From Bacteroidota bacterium (GTDB lineage: Bacteria; Bacteroidota; Bacteroidia; Chitinophagales; Chitinophagaceae), in contig JAFAEW010000109.1 in the NCBI GenBank assembly GCA_023423835.1, forward strand, positions 1 to 18,411: a stretch of DNA of 18,411 nt, written 5' to 3'. Shown in pieces: positions 7,380 to 16,131 of this stretch; the stretch's first letter is position 1, and every line of letters starts with the position of its first letter. Below the pieces are notes generated by a model. That model saw only the letters and a list, made by a program, of their open reading frames with translations, did not search any database and had not been told where the DNA came from. Position numbers and translations under genes: made by a program.

Positions 7380-9283
7380 AACGCCAAAACAATTGTGAGG
7401 ATGATAAAAGCGCCGATTCCCAGTCCGAAAAGATAAAACCGCAATCTTCCGTTTTGCGTACTGCTAAATGCACTGTTGAATGCGAGATTTATTCTTCCCA
7501 CACCATCATAAATTCTGTCGATGAAATCCTGTCTGTCGATTTTCGAAAGCCACACTACGGGTTTTACAAAAACGAAATCGTATAATTTGTCAAACTGCCA
7601 TCCATTGAATAGAAATCTAAAAATTCCCGCTCCTGATCCCTGCTTAAATTGTTGCAAAGCAGTGGCATTCTTTATATAAAGTTGCCAGGCAAGGTAAACC
7701 CCGAGGATTGATAAAACTGCCGCAATAACCTGAAGAACCGTTTCGCCCGCCGCTGGATTCCTCACCAGCGTGACTTCCGGAAGCGTTCCGTTCAAAAGGT
7801 TGGAGAAAGGCGTAAAATGGCCGAAATTATGGGGCAATTCAAGGAAACCGGCGATGAGGGAAAGTATTCCTAAAATGATCAATGGCACCTTTATAACCAG
7901 TCCGGGTTTATGGCCGATGCTGCTTTTCTGTTGTCCGAAAAAAGTCAGGAATACCATACGGAAAGTGTATAAGGACGTTACAAAGGCGGCAATGATTCCT
8001 GCAAGCCAAAACCAGTTGCTTCCTTTTTCCGACGCAAATGAATCCCAGAGGATCGCGTCCTTACTGTAGAAACCTGCGGTTACCAATGGCAGCGAGGCAA
8101 GCGCCGCCGATCCGAAAAGGAATGTCCAGAATACCACCGGAAGTTTTTTCCGGAGTCCGCCCATTTTAAACATATCGTGTTCATGGTGAACGGCGAGAAT
8201 CACCGCTCCGGCACCGAGGAACAATAAGGCTTTAAAGAACGCGTGGATCATGAAGTGGAATATCGCGGCCGACCATGCGCCAACTCCCAATGCCAGAAAC
8301 ATGTAACCGATCTGGCTGATGGTAGAATAGGCGAGCACCCGTTTGATGTCACTTTGCACGAGGGCGCTGAAAGATGCCATTAGCAGGGTTGCGGCGCCAA
8401 TAATTGCGACCACCATTTGAATAGATGGTGCAAGCTCAAACAGCACATGGGTTCTTGCCAGAAGATATACACCTGCGGTTACCATGGTGGCAGCGTGAAT
8501 CAATGCGCTCACCGGTGAAGGTCCGGCCATTGCATCCGGCAACCAGGTTTGGAGGGGCAACTGAGCCGATTTTCCCACCGCACCGCCGAGTAGCAGCACC
8601 GCCGCCCAAACAGCTTCCTTACTGTCGGTTGTCCATTGCGCAGGCGCCTGATGGAGGATGCCGGCAATATTCAAGGTGTCGAAATTTTTTACCAGTAGAA
8701 ATAATCCGAGGATCATCGCCGTATCGCCAATCCTGGTGATAAGGAAGGATTTCCTCGCGGCATACGCATTTTTGTTGGCGTCATTGGGATCGGCATACCA
8801 AAATCCGATCAATAAGAAGCTGCAAAGTCCCACTCCCTCCCATCCGAGATATAACAAGAGAAAATCATTGGCCAAAACGAGAATGAGCATGCTGAAAATA
8901 AACAGGTTCATATAGGCGAAGAACCGGGCGTAGCCATCGTCTTCCCGCATAAATTCAACCGAATAAAGATGAATCAGAAAACCCACAAAGGTGATTACAA
9001 AGCAGAATATGAGCGAAAGTGCATCGAGATGAAGGGTAATTTGAGGACTAAAATTTCCGATGCTAAACCAGGTCCATAAGTGCTGTTCTACTACTGTCGA
9101 TGCCTCTGCGGTTTGAAGAAACGAAAAGCCGGCGATTAAGGTGATGATGGCAGAAATTCCAACAGATCCGGCTCCGATTATGGAAACGAGCCGGCGCGGC
9201 AACTTTCTTCCCCATAATGCCAGCAGCAGAAATCCCACTAATGGGAGTGCCGGGATGATCCAGAGTATTTTTGAAATATTCAT
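7376..9283 (-). CDS. nuoL: NADH-quinone oxidoreductase subunit L
   Basis: Largest antiporter-like subunit, at the far end of the complex I membrane arm; 635 residues (E. coli 613). E149 (LGWEGVGLCSFLLIG), K238 (GKSAQLPLQTWLPDAM), H343/H347/K351 (FHFMIHAFFKAL) and K408 (GFYSKDAIL) match E. coli E144, K229, H334/H338/K342 and K399. The long C-terminal part is kept: after about residue 560 comes an amphipathic region ending in a final span (residues about 613-634). This corresponds to the lateral helix that braces NuoM and NuoN. It starts 16 bases after nuoK and overlaps nuoM by four bases, giving the usual K-L-M-N order. Confidence 0.97.
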   Translation of the reverse strand: MNISKILWIIPALPLVGFLLLALWGRKLPRRLVSIIGAGSVGISAIITLIAGFSFLQTAEASTVVEQHLWTWFSIGNFSPQITLHLDALSLIFCFVITFVGFLIHLYSVEFMREDDGYARFFAYMNLFIFSMLILVLANDFLLLYLGWEGVGLCSFLLIGFWYADPNDANKNAYAARKSFLITRIGDTAMILGLFLLVKNFDTLNIAGILHQAPAQWTTDSKEAVWAAVLLLGGAVGKSAQLPLQTWLPDAMAGPSPVSALIHAATMVTAGVYLLARTHVLFELAPSIQMVVAIIGAATLLMASFSALVQSDIKRVLAYSTISQIGYMFLALGVGAWSAAIFHFMIHAFFKALLFLGAGAVILAVHHEHDMFKMGGLRKKLPVVFWTFLFGSAALASLPLVTAGFYSKDAILWDSFASEKGSNWFWLAGIIAAFVTSLYTFRMVFLTFFGQQKSSIGHKPGLVIKVPLIILGILSLIAGFLELPHNFGHFTPFSNLLNGTLPEVTLVRNPAAGETVLQVIAAVLSILGVYLAWQLYIKNATALQQFKQGSGAGIFRFLFNGWQFDKLYDFVFVKPVVWLSKIDRQDFIDRIYDGVGRINLAFNSAFSSTQNGRLRFYLFGLGIGAFIILTIVLAL

Positions 9284-9299
9284 AACATCATTTCATTTT

Positions 9300-9608
9300 T
9301 TAATCCTGTAGCAGATTCAATGCATCGCTGTCCGTTGTTTTATTATGTCGATGCATTTGTAAGATCAACGCCAATGCTACCGAAACTTCCGCTGCCGCCA
9401 TCGCCAGAATGAAGAGCAGCATCACCTGTCCGTCAGGCTGCTGCTGTTGCGCTCCTGCTAAAACAAAAGCCAATCCTGCCGCATTAAACATAATTTCTAC
9501 GCTCATCAGCATAAACAAGACATTTCTTCTTGTCAACACACCGAGTAATCCGGTGAGAAAAAGCAAGGCTGCAAGCAGCAATCCGATATTTAATGGCACT
9601 TCATGCAT
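9300..9608 (-). CDS. nuoK: NADH-quinone oxidoreductase subunit K
   Basis: Small three-span membrane subunit of complex I, between NuoJ and NuoN in the proton path. With the ATG at 9608 it has 102 residues (E. coli 100). The two essential membrane glutamates are E38 in MSVEIMFNAAGLAFVLAG and E74 in AAAEVSVALALIL, matching E. coli E36 and E72. GQVM before the third span and the LQMHRHN tail also resemble the E. coli protein. An ATG four codons upstream (9620) is possible, but MHEVPLNIGLLL matches the usual family N-terminus and reduces the overlap with nuoJ from 20 to 8 bases. Confidence 0.95.
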   Translation of the reverse strand: MHEVPLNIGLLLAALLFLTGLLGVLTRRNVLFMLMSVEIMFNAAGLAFVLAGAQQQQPDGQVMLLFILAMAAAEVSVALALILQMHRHNKTTDSDALNLLQD

Positions 9609-10125
9609 CGTCCTGTTCATTTAATTGTAAATAGCGATGGTATTCTTTCTTCTTTTCCTTCCCGATATGATAAGCACCTACAATGCCCGACATCAGCAGC
9701 ATCGCCGTTAATTCAACAGCAAGCACGTAGCCTGTAAAAAGTGATTCTGAAACCGCTTTCGGACCGATGACCTGCACGGCTTTCAGTTCTCCCTGATAAT
9801 TCCAGAATACATATCCCAACTCGCCGAGTAAAATCAGGATGAGAATGGTGGGACCGAGCCACGATCCAAAATTGAGTAAGCGGCTTTCCTCTTTCCCGGG
9901 ATTCAACATCATGAGGGCGAATACAAATAAAACCATGATGGCACCGGCATAAACGATCACTTCCAGGGCAGCAACGAAAGGCGCTCCGGAAACAAAGAAG
10001 ATAACGGAAACAGCCAGCAGCGAAACGATGAGATACAGCAAGGCATGCATCGCATTTTTCCTGGTAACAACCGCTAATGTTGCTACAAAGGCGATGATGG
10101 AAGCGATATAAAAAATAATATTCAT
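9601..10125 (-). CDS. nuoJ: NADH-quinone oxidoreductase subunit J
   Basis: Membrane subunit of complex I with five predicted spans, 174 residues (E. coli 184). Its third span, which forms the pi-bulge helix linked to coupling in solved structures, is recognisable as ALEVIVYAGAIMVLFVFALM, with E55 and Y59 at the conserved positions. NAMHALLYLIVSLLAVSVIF is the typical second span. The C-terminus is charged and ends inside the nuoK start (8-base overlap), so the two are probably translated together. It starts 15 bases after the nuoI stop with an A-rich lead-in. Confidence 0.95.
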   Translation of the reverse strand: MNIIFYIASIIAFVATLAVVTRKNAMHALLYLIVSLLAVSVIFFVSGAPFVAALEVIVYAGAIMVLFVFALMMLNPGKEESRLLNFGSWLGPTILILILLGELGYVFWNYQGELKAVQVIGPKAVSESLFTGYVLAVELTAMLLMSGIVGAYHIGKEKKKEYHRYLQLNEQDDA

Positions 10126-10140
10126 CTTAATGGTTGTACA

Positions 10141-10656
10141 TCATGGTAACAATGTTTTGAAATCGCGTGGCGGATCTTCCTGTTCGCCGCCGCCCTTTGG
10201 CTTCACCCCAACGGCAACACCTGCCTGCCGGTAAAAGTTATACCCATGGTATTTGCCCTGCCCGTCGATCAAAAGATCTTCCTTTTCGTACACGAGGTTT
10301 TGCCGGTTGAATTCTGACATCTCATAGTCAGGAATCAACTGAATAGCGTAGGTGGGACAGGCATCTTCACAGTATCCGCAGAAGATACACCTGGAAAAAT
10401 TGATCCTGAAAAATTCCGGATATCTGCGGCCGTTTTCGTCCTCGGTAGCCTGTAATGAAATGCAATCGACCGGACAGGCGGCTGCACACAGATAGCATCC
10501 TACACATCGTTCATTATGATCGGGATCGCGGGAAAGGATTATCCGGCCACGCCAGCGCGGCGGCAAATAAGCTTTCTTTTCCGGATAGGGAATCGTTACC
10601 CTTTTTTTAAACATCTTCAAAAAGACCAGCCATATCGTTCTTAAATTGCTCAACAT
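10141..10656 (-). CDS. nuoI: NADH-quinone oxidoreductase subunit I (two 4Fe-4S ferredoxin-type)
   Basis: Complex I subunit carrying clusters N6a and N6b, which pass electrons from NuoG to NuoB. From the ATG at 10656 it has 171 residues. The two motifs are CVGCYLCAAACP (C51, C54, C57, C61) and CIFCGYCEDACP (C90, C93, C96, C100). The N-terminal helix LSNLRTIWLVFLKMF lies on the membrane. YPEFFRINFSRCIFCG and LVYEKEDLLI match the E. coli protein closely. The frame stays open to a TTG at 10686, but that would overlap nuoH and add residues with no family counterpart; ATG 10656 leaves a 10-base A-rich gap after nuoH and fits the usual N-terminus. Confidence 0.96.
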   Translation of the reverse strand: MLSNLRTIWLVFLKMFKKRVTIPYPEKKAYLPPRWRGRIILSRDPDHNERCVGCYLCAAACPVDCISLQATEDENGRRYPEFFRINFSRCIFCGYCEDACPTYAIQLIPDYEMSEFNRQNLVYEKEDLLIDGQGKYHGYNFYRQAGVAVGVKPKGGGEQEDPPRDFKTLLP

Positions 10657-10666
10657 AGTTTGTGTT

Positions 10667-11623
10667 TTAACTGGTGGATAAAACAATAGCGCCGGTAACC
10701 AGCAAATTCAATAGTGCGAGGGGCAGCAACAGCTTCCAGCCATATCCCATCAACTGATCGTAACGCGGCCGGGGAAGCGATGCCCGCAGTAAAATGAAAA
10801 ACAGGATAAAAACAAACATCTTTATTAGAAACCAGGCTATTGGCGGTAAGAGAGAAGGCCCAAGCCAGCCTCCGAAAAACAGGATTGTGATCAGAGAGGA
10901 AACGAGCGTGATGCCCAGATATTCACCGACGAAGAACATCCCGAATTTCATTCCCGAATATTCCGAATGATATCCTGCCACTAATTCACTTTCTGCTTCG
11001 GGAAGATCAAACGGCAGGCGATGTGTTTCTGCTATTCCTGCAATCAGGAAGATTACAAATCCGATGAATTGCGGCACCACAAACCACAGGTCTTTTTGTG
11101 CATTCACGATCTCCGTCATATTGAACGAGCCGGTTTGAATTACAACGCCCATCAGCGACAATCCCATAAATACTTCATAGGAAATCATTTGCGCCGCGCC
11201 ACGAACGCCTCCGATGAGTGAATATTTGTTGTTTGAAGCCCATCCGGCAAGAATAATCGTATAGGCGCCGAGCGACGACAGTCCGAAGAAAAACAGCAAG
11301 CCTATATCCAAATCTGCAACTACAAGACCCGGAGCAAACGGAATGATGGCAAAGCTCATCAGGATGCTCATCATGATGATGGTTGGCGCAATAATAAAAA
11401 CTTTTTTATCTACAAATGGCGGAATCCAATCTTCTTTAAAAAATATTTTTATCATATCGGCCAGCACCTGAAAAATACCAAACGGACCGGTACGGTTTGG
11501 ACCGAGCCGCTGCTGCCACACGGCAAGCATCTTTCGCTCAACATAGATGAGGCCGGCGGCGATTGTTACCGTTCCAAACAATACGCAGAGGATGATTAAT
11601 ATTTGTGTCCAGGTTTCATTCAT
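10667..11623 (-). CDS. nuoH: NADH-quinone oxidoreductase subunit H
   Basis: Membrane subunit that joins the peripheral and membrane arms and lines the quinone channel with NuoB and NuoD; 318 residues and eight predicted spans. Family blocks in order: YVERKMLAVWQQRLGPNR (27-44), LADMIKIFFKED (54-65), GVRGAAQMISYE (139-150), the acidic quinone loop from AETHRLPFDLPEAESELVAG (198-217) to YHSEYSGMKF, and RASLPRPRYDQLM near the C-terminus. All acidic residues of the loop expected in this family are present. It starts 16 bases after nuoG. Confidence 0.97.
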   Translation of the reverse strand: MNETWTQILIILCVLFGTVTIAAGLIYVERKMLAVWQQRLGPNRTGPFGIFQVLADMIKIFFKEDWIPPFVDKKVFIIAPTIIMMSILMSFAIIPFAPGLVVADLDIGLLFFFGLSSLGAYTIILAGWASNNKYSLIGGVRGAAQMISYEVFMGLSLMGVVIQTGSFNMTEIVNAQKDLWFVVPQFIGFVIFLIAGIAETHRLPFDLPEAESELVAGYHSEYSGMKFGMFFVGEYLGITLVSSLITILFFGGWLGPSLLPPIAWFLIKMFVFILFFILLRASLPRPRYDQLMGYGWKLLLPLALLNLLVTGAIVLSTS

Positions 11624-11639
11624 TGTAATGTGATTTCGC

Positions 11640-14330
11640 TCATTTAAAATCTGCAGTATCCCGGCCTTCCCCCGGTTTTGAACAATAGAAAGGAAAACGG
11701 ATTCCCGCCGTTTCCTTAAATCCTTTCGGCAACAACAATACGTTTTCAGGCAAACTGTTGTTGATCTTTACGGGCAACACAATATCCTTTTCCTTGTACT
11801 TTATTTTTAATTTCAATGCTTCTGAAAGTTTGAGTTTGCTGAGCGTTTCCCCGTTTATTGCTATATAAGCCGCCGGAATGCGCTCAGCCAGCGGTTCACT
11901 CAGTGAACTCAGTTCTTCCGATCCAAAAATGTGATAGGCCGGAAGCACTTCAAATTCGCCTGTTACCGGTGAAACAGTTCCCGGATTTTCTCCCATGTTT
12001 TCACCCGTTCCCGGTTCAAACAACCTGACTCCGGGATTGCCACCGTGCAGCGGTCCGCCCACTTCAATCTGGTATTTGTTGATTGCCTGGATCGAATTCC
12101 ATCCGGGCGACCAGAAAAAGGGAATGTCGGGAGAAGGAGGAACGCCCTGGAATCCCTCCATCGTATAACTCAGGGGAGAATCGGGATCAGTTGGCGGTTT
12201 CGGTTCATGGACATTTACGTTTGCATTCATCGCAGTTCTTCCGCTGTAGCGGTGCGGTTCTCTCGGAATTTTTTGGGCGCCGATTCTGAAATCGGCTTTC
12301 GGGGCCAATGACCGTATCTTTTCAAACTCCGGGTTTTCGGCTATCATCTCCTCCACAATCAGATCAAACGGACGGGGAGAATTCTCCTTTGTAATAAAAA
12401 GATCCAGAAACGCCCAGCTGCTTTTGATTTCGTTATTGGGTTTGAATATCTGGTAATACCGTTGCGCCCGGCCCTCATTATTCACCAGCGTACCATCCGA
12501 TTCTGCAAATGTTCCTGCCGGAAGAAGGAAGTCTGCAAATCCTGTCGTTTTATGGGTGAGAGAATCGAGTACGATCACCTTTTCACAGTTCGTCAAAAAC
12601 TGTGTCGCTTCTTTTTCACCGGTTTGATAAAAAAGATCGGTTTCGAGGATCAGTGGCGTGCATTTTTTTCCCGATGCAACCCTTTGATACGCGTCTTCCA
12701 GGTAATTTTCTCCCAGCATAGCCAATCCCATCGAATTTGTTTCAGGAACGGAATAGGTGAGTCCGGCTTCTTTCCCCTTTCCCTTTAGTAAAGCTGCAAT
12801 CTGGTAAGCGATATTGATAATTTCGGCGCTCATCATTCCGGTTCCGGAAACGATCAGAGGCTTTTTCGCCTGCAACAAGTCGTTGGAAACCCGGAACGCA
12901 AAGTCGTGCATCAAATCCGGTTTGTTATTGTTTTCCGGAGGATTCTTCAAAGCGGAAACAACAAGACTCCCGAGACGGATCAGTTGCGGGGTGTTGCCGA
13001 AAAATGTGGAAGTGGCTATCTCATCCAGTTTTGTCGAATAAGGTGTTGCACTGTAGAACGGGCCGGTTTCATTCTGCACTACCTCCCTGATTGCCGCGTC
13101 ATTCCAATAGGGAATTTTCAGATCCCAGGCTTTTTGGCGGGGTGCATTTTTGACCGATTGTCGCAATGCAAGCGCTATCATCGGGGCCGAATTTGTGACA
13201 TCTTCTCCCAATACAAACACCGCATCATAGCTTTCAATTTCTCCAAGCGAAGGACTTCGCACGCTGCCGGTTTTCAAACTCCTGAGTACAAGTTGGGTAA
13301 GTTGACCTTCCTGTTTTGAAATTCCGCAATAAAAATTTTCTTTTCCCACCAATTTTTTCAGGAGGAAATTTGATTCCAGGGATGCTCGCGGCGAACCGAT
13401 GCCAATCAGGTCTGACCGCCCCGAAACGAAGCTTTTAATTTCATTGAAAATCGTTGTGCCGCTTGCCGTGCCTTCTTTTTTATCGCAATAGCGAATACGG
13501 TTTTCGCGGTTGACATATTCATAGCCGAACCGTCCTCGGTCGCACAAAAAATATCCGTTGACATCCCCGTTGAACCGGGTAACGATCCTTCGTAATTCAC
13601 CGTATCTTTCGGATCCGATAATGTTGCATCCGACCGAACATTGATGGCAGATGGAAGGCGCATTCGTCAGATCCCATTTTCTTGTGTAATGTTTACGAAG
13701 GGTTTTATCGGTAAAAACGCCTGTCGGACAAACTTCCACGAGGTTGCCACTAAATTCATTTTCCAGCGTTCCCGCCTCGCTTCTACCGAAGTATACACTG
13801 TCGTGGGAGGCGAAGACGCCAAAATCCTTTCCGCCTGCATAATCATTATAATATCTCACGCAGCGGTAACACTGGATACAGCGATTCATTTCGTGGTAGA
13901 TAAAAGGTCCGAGGTACTGATTTACGTGCGTTCTTTTATTGAACCTGTAGCGTCGATAATTGTGTCCGCTCATAAGCGTCATATCCTGAAGGTGACATTC
14001 TCCTCCCTCATCGCAAACCGGGCAGTCATGCGGATGGTTGATCATGAGCGATTCAATATTTCCTGCCCTGAAATCGTGTGCTTTTTTATTGTCGATGGAG
14101 ATTCGGATGTTATTGGTTGCTTCCTGCATACAGGCCATCACGACCTTACCTTTCGTATCGTTTTCGTCTTTATACTGAATAATGGCGCACTGCCGGCAGG
14201 CTCCTACAGAGTGCATTTTGGGATGCCAGCAGAAATAGGTGAGATTGAGGCCGAGCGAAAGGCAGATCTCCAGCAGGTTTTTTCCTTCTGCAATCTCGTA
14301 TTCCTTATTATCGATAAAAATTTTAGCCAT
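11640..14330 (-). CDS. nuoG: NADH-quinone oxidoreductase subunit G, long form with N7 cluster site
   Basis: The 896-residue electron-wiring subunit of the NADH arm. N1b (2Fe-2S) ligands are C34, C45, C48 and C67. N5 ligands are H99, C103, C106 and C112. N4 ligands are C151, C154, C157 and C201. A fourth site, CxxCxxxCx27C at C228, C231, C235 and C263, matches the N7 cluster, found only in some bacterial enzymes and off the main electron path. A molybdopterin-oxidoreductase-like domain without obvious cofactor function follows to about residue 690. The last 200 residues contain PHRYSGRTAMNANVNVHEP, WSPGWNSIQAINKYQIEVGG and GVRLFEP, matching the C-terminal domain of E. coli NuoG (908 residues); shorter forms such as Thermus Nqo3 differ. 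It starts 24 bases after nuoF. Confidence 0.97.
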   Translation of the reverse strand: MAKIFIDNKEYEIAEGKNLLEICLSLGLNLTYFCWHPKMHSVGACRQCAIIQYKDENDTKGKVVMACMQEATNNIRISIDNKKAHDFRAGNIESLMINHPHDCPVCDEGGECHLQDMTLMSGHNYRRYRFNKRTHVNQYLGPFIYHEMNRCIQCYRCVRYYNDYAGGKDFGVFASHDSVYFGRSEAGTLENEFSGNLVEVCPTGVFTDKTLRKHYTRKWDLTNAPSICHQCSVGCNIIGSERYGELRRIVTRFNGDVNGYFLCDRGRFGYEYVNRENRIRYCDKKEGTASGTTIFNEIKSFVSGRSDLIGIGSPRASLESNFLLKKLVGKENFYCGISKQEGQLTQLVLRSLKTGSVRSPSLGEIESYDAVFVLGEDVTNSAPMIALALRQSVKNAPRQKAWDLKIPYWNDAAIREVVQNETGPFYSATPYSTKLDEIATSTFFGNTPQLIRLGSLVVSALKNPPENNNKPDLMHDFAFRVSNDLLQAKKPLIVSGTGMMSAEIINIAYQIAALLKGKGKEAGLTYSVPETNSMGLAMLGENYLEDAYQRVASGKKCTPLILETDLFYQTGEKEATQFLTNCEKVIVLDSLTHKTTGFADFLLPAGTFAESDGTLVNNEGRAQRYYQIFKPNNEIKSSWAFLDLFITKENSPRPFDLIVEEMIAENPEFEKIRSLAPKADFRIGAQKIPREPHRYSGRTAMNANVNVHEPKPPTDPDSPLSYTMEGFQGVPPSPDIPFFWSPGWNSIQAINKYQIEVGGPLHGGNPGVRLFEPGTGENMGENPGTVSPVTGEFEVLPAYHIFGSEELSSLSEPLAERIPAAYIAINGETLSKLKLSEALKLKIKYKEKDIVLPVKINNSLPENVLLLPKGFKETAGIRFPFYCSKPGEGRDTADFK

Positions 14331-14354
14331 AACAAAGTTTTTCCGTTGCCACTG

Positions 14355-15632
14355 TCAGTGACGGTATTTACATCGATGGTCGTTTATATGTTCTTCAAAA
14401 TCCTCTCTGAAATGTTTTAGCGCACTTTGCAGCGGTTCCATTGCACCGGGAGCAAGCGCGCAGAAAGTATTTCCGGGAGCATTGTATTCTGTTTGAAATT
14501 CAAGATGACCGATGTCTTCCGGCCGGCCTCTTCCTTCTTCCATCGCCAGCAAAATCTTTGCTGTCCAGGGAAGTCCTTCTCTGCAAGGTGTACACCATCC
14601 GCAGGATTCCTGTGCAAAAAATTGTTCGAGATTTAAACACATCCCCACGGGGCAGGTTTTATCATCCATGACGATGACGGTTCCGGTGCCCAGCCGGCTG
14701 CCTGCTTTTGTGACTTCTTCGAAATCCATTTTTACATCAAGGTGATCGTCAGTAAGAAAATCTGTGGACGCTCCTCCCGGCAAGACGCCTCTAAAGCGAT
14801 AGCCATCTTTCATTCCGCCCGCATGTTCTTCAATGATCTCGCGGAGGGTTGTTCCTAACGGAAGTTCCCAAATGGCGGGATTTTTCACTTTCCCGCTTGC
14901 GCCGTAAAGCTTGGTGCCGCCGCCGCCTTCCGATTTGCTGAGCGATAAATACCAATCGGCCCCTTTATCGATGATGTGGGGTATATTGGAAAGCGTTTCG
15001 ATATTATTTACGATCGTAGGCTTTCCAAACAATCCGCTGACCTGCGGAAAAGGAGGCTTATTTCTCGGATTCGCTCGTTTTCCCTCGAGTGCATTTAATA
15101 AAGCGGTCTCCTCACCGCACATGTATCTTCCGACGCTGGTATGTAAATGCATTTCGAGACTAAAACTGCTACCATTGATATTTCTCCCAAGATAACCGGC
15201 ATTGTAGGCTTCCGCCAGGGCGGTTGTAATTCTTTTGGCAGCATCATGATACGCCCATCTCAGAAAAATATAGCTGATGGAAGCTCCGATTGCGTAGGCA
15301 CTGATGATCATTCCTTCAATCAATTGGTGCGGATTACCTTCGAGCAGCAACCGGTCTTTAAAGGTGCCCGGTTCCATTTCGTCGCCATTTGCCACGAGGT
15401 ATTTTGGCGAAGGCACCGGATCGTTTATCGGCACAAAACTCCATTTTGTTCCCGTTGGAAATCCGGCACCTCCTCGTCCGCGAAGCTTCGAATCCTTCAC
15501 GCTTTTCATCACATCGGCCGGAGATTGCGTCAATGCTTTGCGGAGGGCAGAATAGCCACCAACGCTTTCGTATTCCTTCAAACTGAGAACCGATCCATCT
15601 GGTTTAATATGTTCTGTCAGCGGTCTTTCCAC
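14355..15632 (-). CDS. nuoF: NADH-quinone oxidoreductase subunit F (FMN and NADH binding)
   Basis: Catalytic subunit that oxidises NADH through FMN and passes electrons to cluster N3; 425 residues. RGRGGAGFPTGTKW (51-64) is the glycine-rich nucleotide loop. NGDEMEPGTFKD (82-93) contacts FMN; Met at the third position of DEMEPG is shared with E. coli, where many other complex I enzymes have Gly or Ser. N3 ligands are C344, C347, C350 (ESCGWCTPCREG) and C391 after 40 residues. GNTFCALAPGAMEPLQSALK also follows E. coli. The start is GTG at 15632, five bases after nuoE; the sequence from this codon aligns with the family N-terminus and no ATG lies nearby in frame. Confidence 0.97.
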   Translation of the reverse strand: MERPLTEHIKPDGSVLSLKEYESVGGYSALRKALTQSPADVMKSVKDSKLRGRGGAGFPTGTKWSFVPINDPVPSPKYLVANGDEMEPGTFKDRLLLEGNPHQLIEGMIISAYAIGASISYIFLRWAYHDAAKRITTALAEAYNAGYLGRNINGSSFSLEMHLHTSVGRYMCGEETALLNALEGKRANPRNKPPFPQVSGLFGKPTIVNNIETLSNIPHIIDKGADWYLSLSKSEGGGGTKLYGASGKVKNPAIWELPLGTTLREIIEEHAGGMKDGYRFRGVLPGGASTDFLTDDHLDVKMDFEEVTKAGSRLGTGTVIVMDDKTCPVGMCLNLEQFFAQESCGWCTPCREGLPWTAKILLAMEEGRGRPEDIGHLEFQTEYNAPGNTFCALAPGAMEPLQSALKHFREDFEEHINDHRCKYRH

Positions 15633-15637
15633 TTTTT

Positions 15638-16117
15638 CTATTCATATTTTGATAAAATTTCATTCAGTTTATCTGTTGTTACATCGCGATACAAATCGGT
15701 ATCAACCATCAGGGCCGGTGCATGATCACAGGTGCCGAGACAGGGAATCGGGAGCAATGTAAACCGGTTGTCGGGAGTCGATTGTCCGTATTCCAGGTTT
15801 AATTCAGCCCGCAGGTATCCGATTATTTCTTCATATCCCATGATCCAGCAGCTTACACTGTTGCACACAAAGATCACGTGCCTTGCCACCGGTTTTCTGA
15901 AGATGATATTGTAAAAGGTAGCCACGCTGTCGATCTCACTCACGCCCATTCCGAGGATCGGCGCCAACTCTCTCAGTGCTTCATCAGAAACCCAGCGGTT
16001 ATGTTTTTGTACCACCTTCAGCGCTTCAATGCAGGCCGCCTGTTTGTGCGGCAGATGGTGAAACAATCCTTCTATTTCCTGCCTTGCTTCGTTTGATATG
16101 ACTTGTTTTTCGATCAT
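15638..16117 (-). CDS. nuoE: NADH-quinone oxidoreductase subunit E (24 kDa, 2Fe-2S)
   Basis: Thioredoxin-like subunit carrying cluster N1a beside the FMN of NuoF; 159 residues from the ATG at 16117 (E. coli 166). The ligands are CNSVSC (C85, C90) and CLGTC (C126, C130), in the C-x4-C and C-x3-C spacing of the family. The helical N-terminal half and the block VATFYNIIFRKPVARHVI precede the cluster domain. The frame is open to a TTG at 16126, but the ATG three codons later is the better start and leaves 14 bases after nuoCD. It ends five bases before nuoF, with which it forms the NADH-oxidising unit. Confidence 0.96.
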   Translation of the reverse strand: MIEKQVISNEARQEIEGLFHHLPHKQAACIEALKVVQKHNRWVSDEALRELAPILGMGVSEIDSVATFYNIIFRKPVARHVIFVCNSVSCWIMGYEEIIGYLRAELNLEYGQSTPDNRFTLLPIPCLGTCDHAPALMVDTDLYRDVTTDKLNEILSKYE

Positions 16118-16131
16118 CCATTTCAAGTTTA

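Noticed and set aside
10657..10686. TTG start at 10686 for nuoI
   Set aside because: It would overlap nuoH by 20 bases and add ten residues with no family counterpart; the ATG at 10656 fits better.
13641..14420. 259-codon open frame on the plus strand opposite nuoG and the end of nuoF
   Set aside because: The minus-strand frame encodes the conserved Fe-S ligands of NuoG; the plus-strand product matches no family I recognise.
15147..15725. 192-codon open frame on the plus strand opposite nuoF and nuoE
   Set aside because: Antisense to conserved NuoF and NuoE sequence and spanning the boundary between them, with no domain features.
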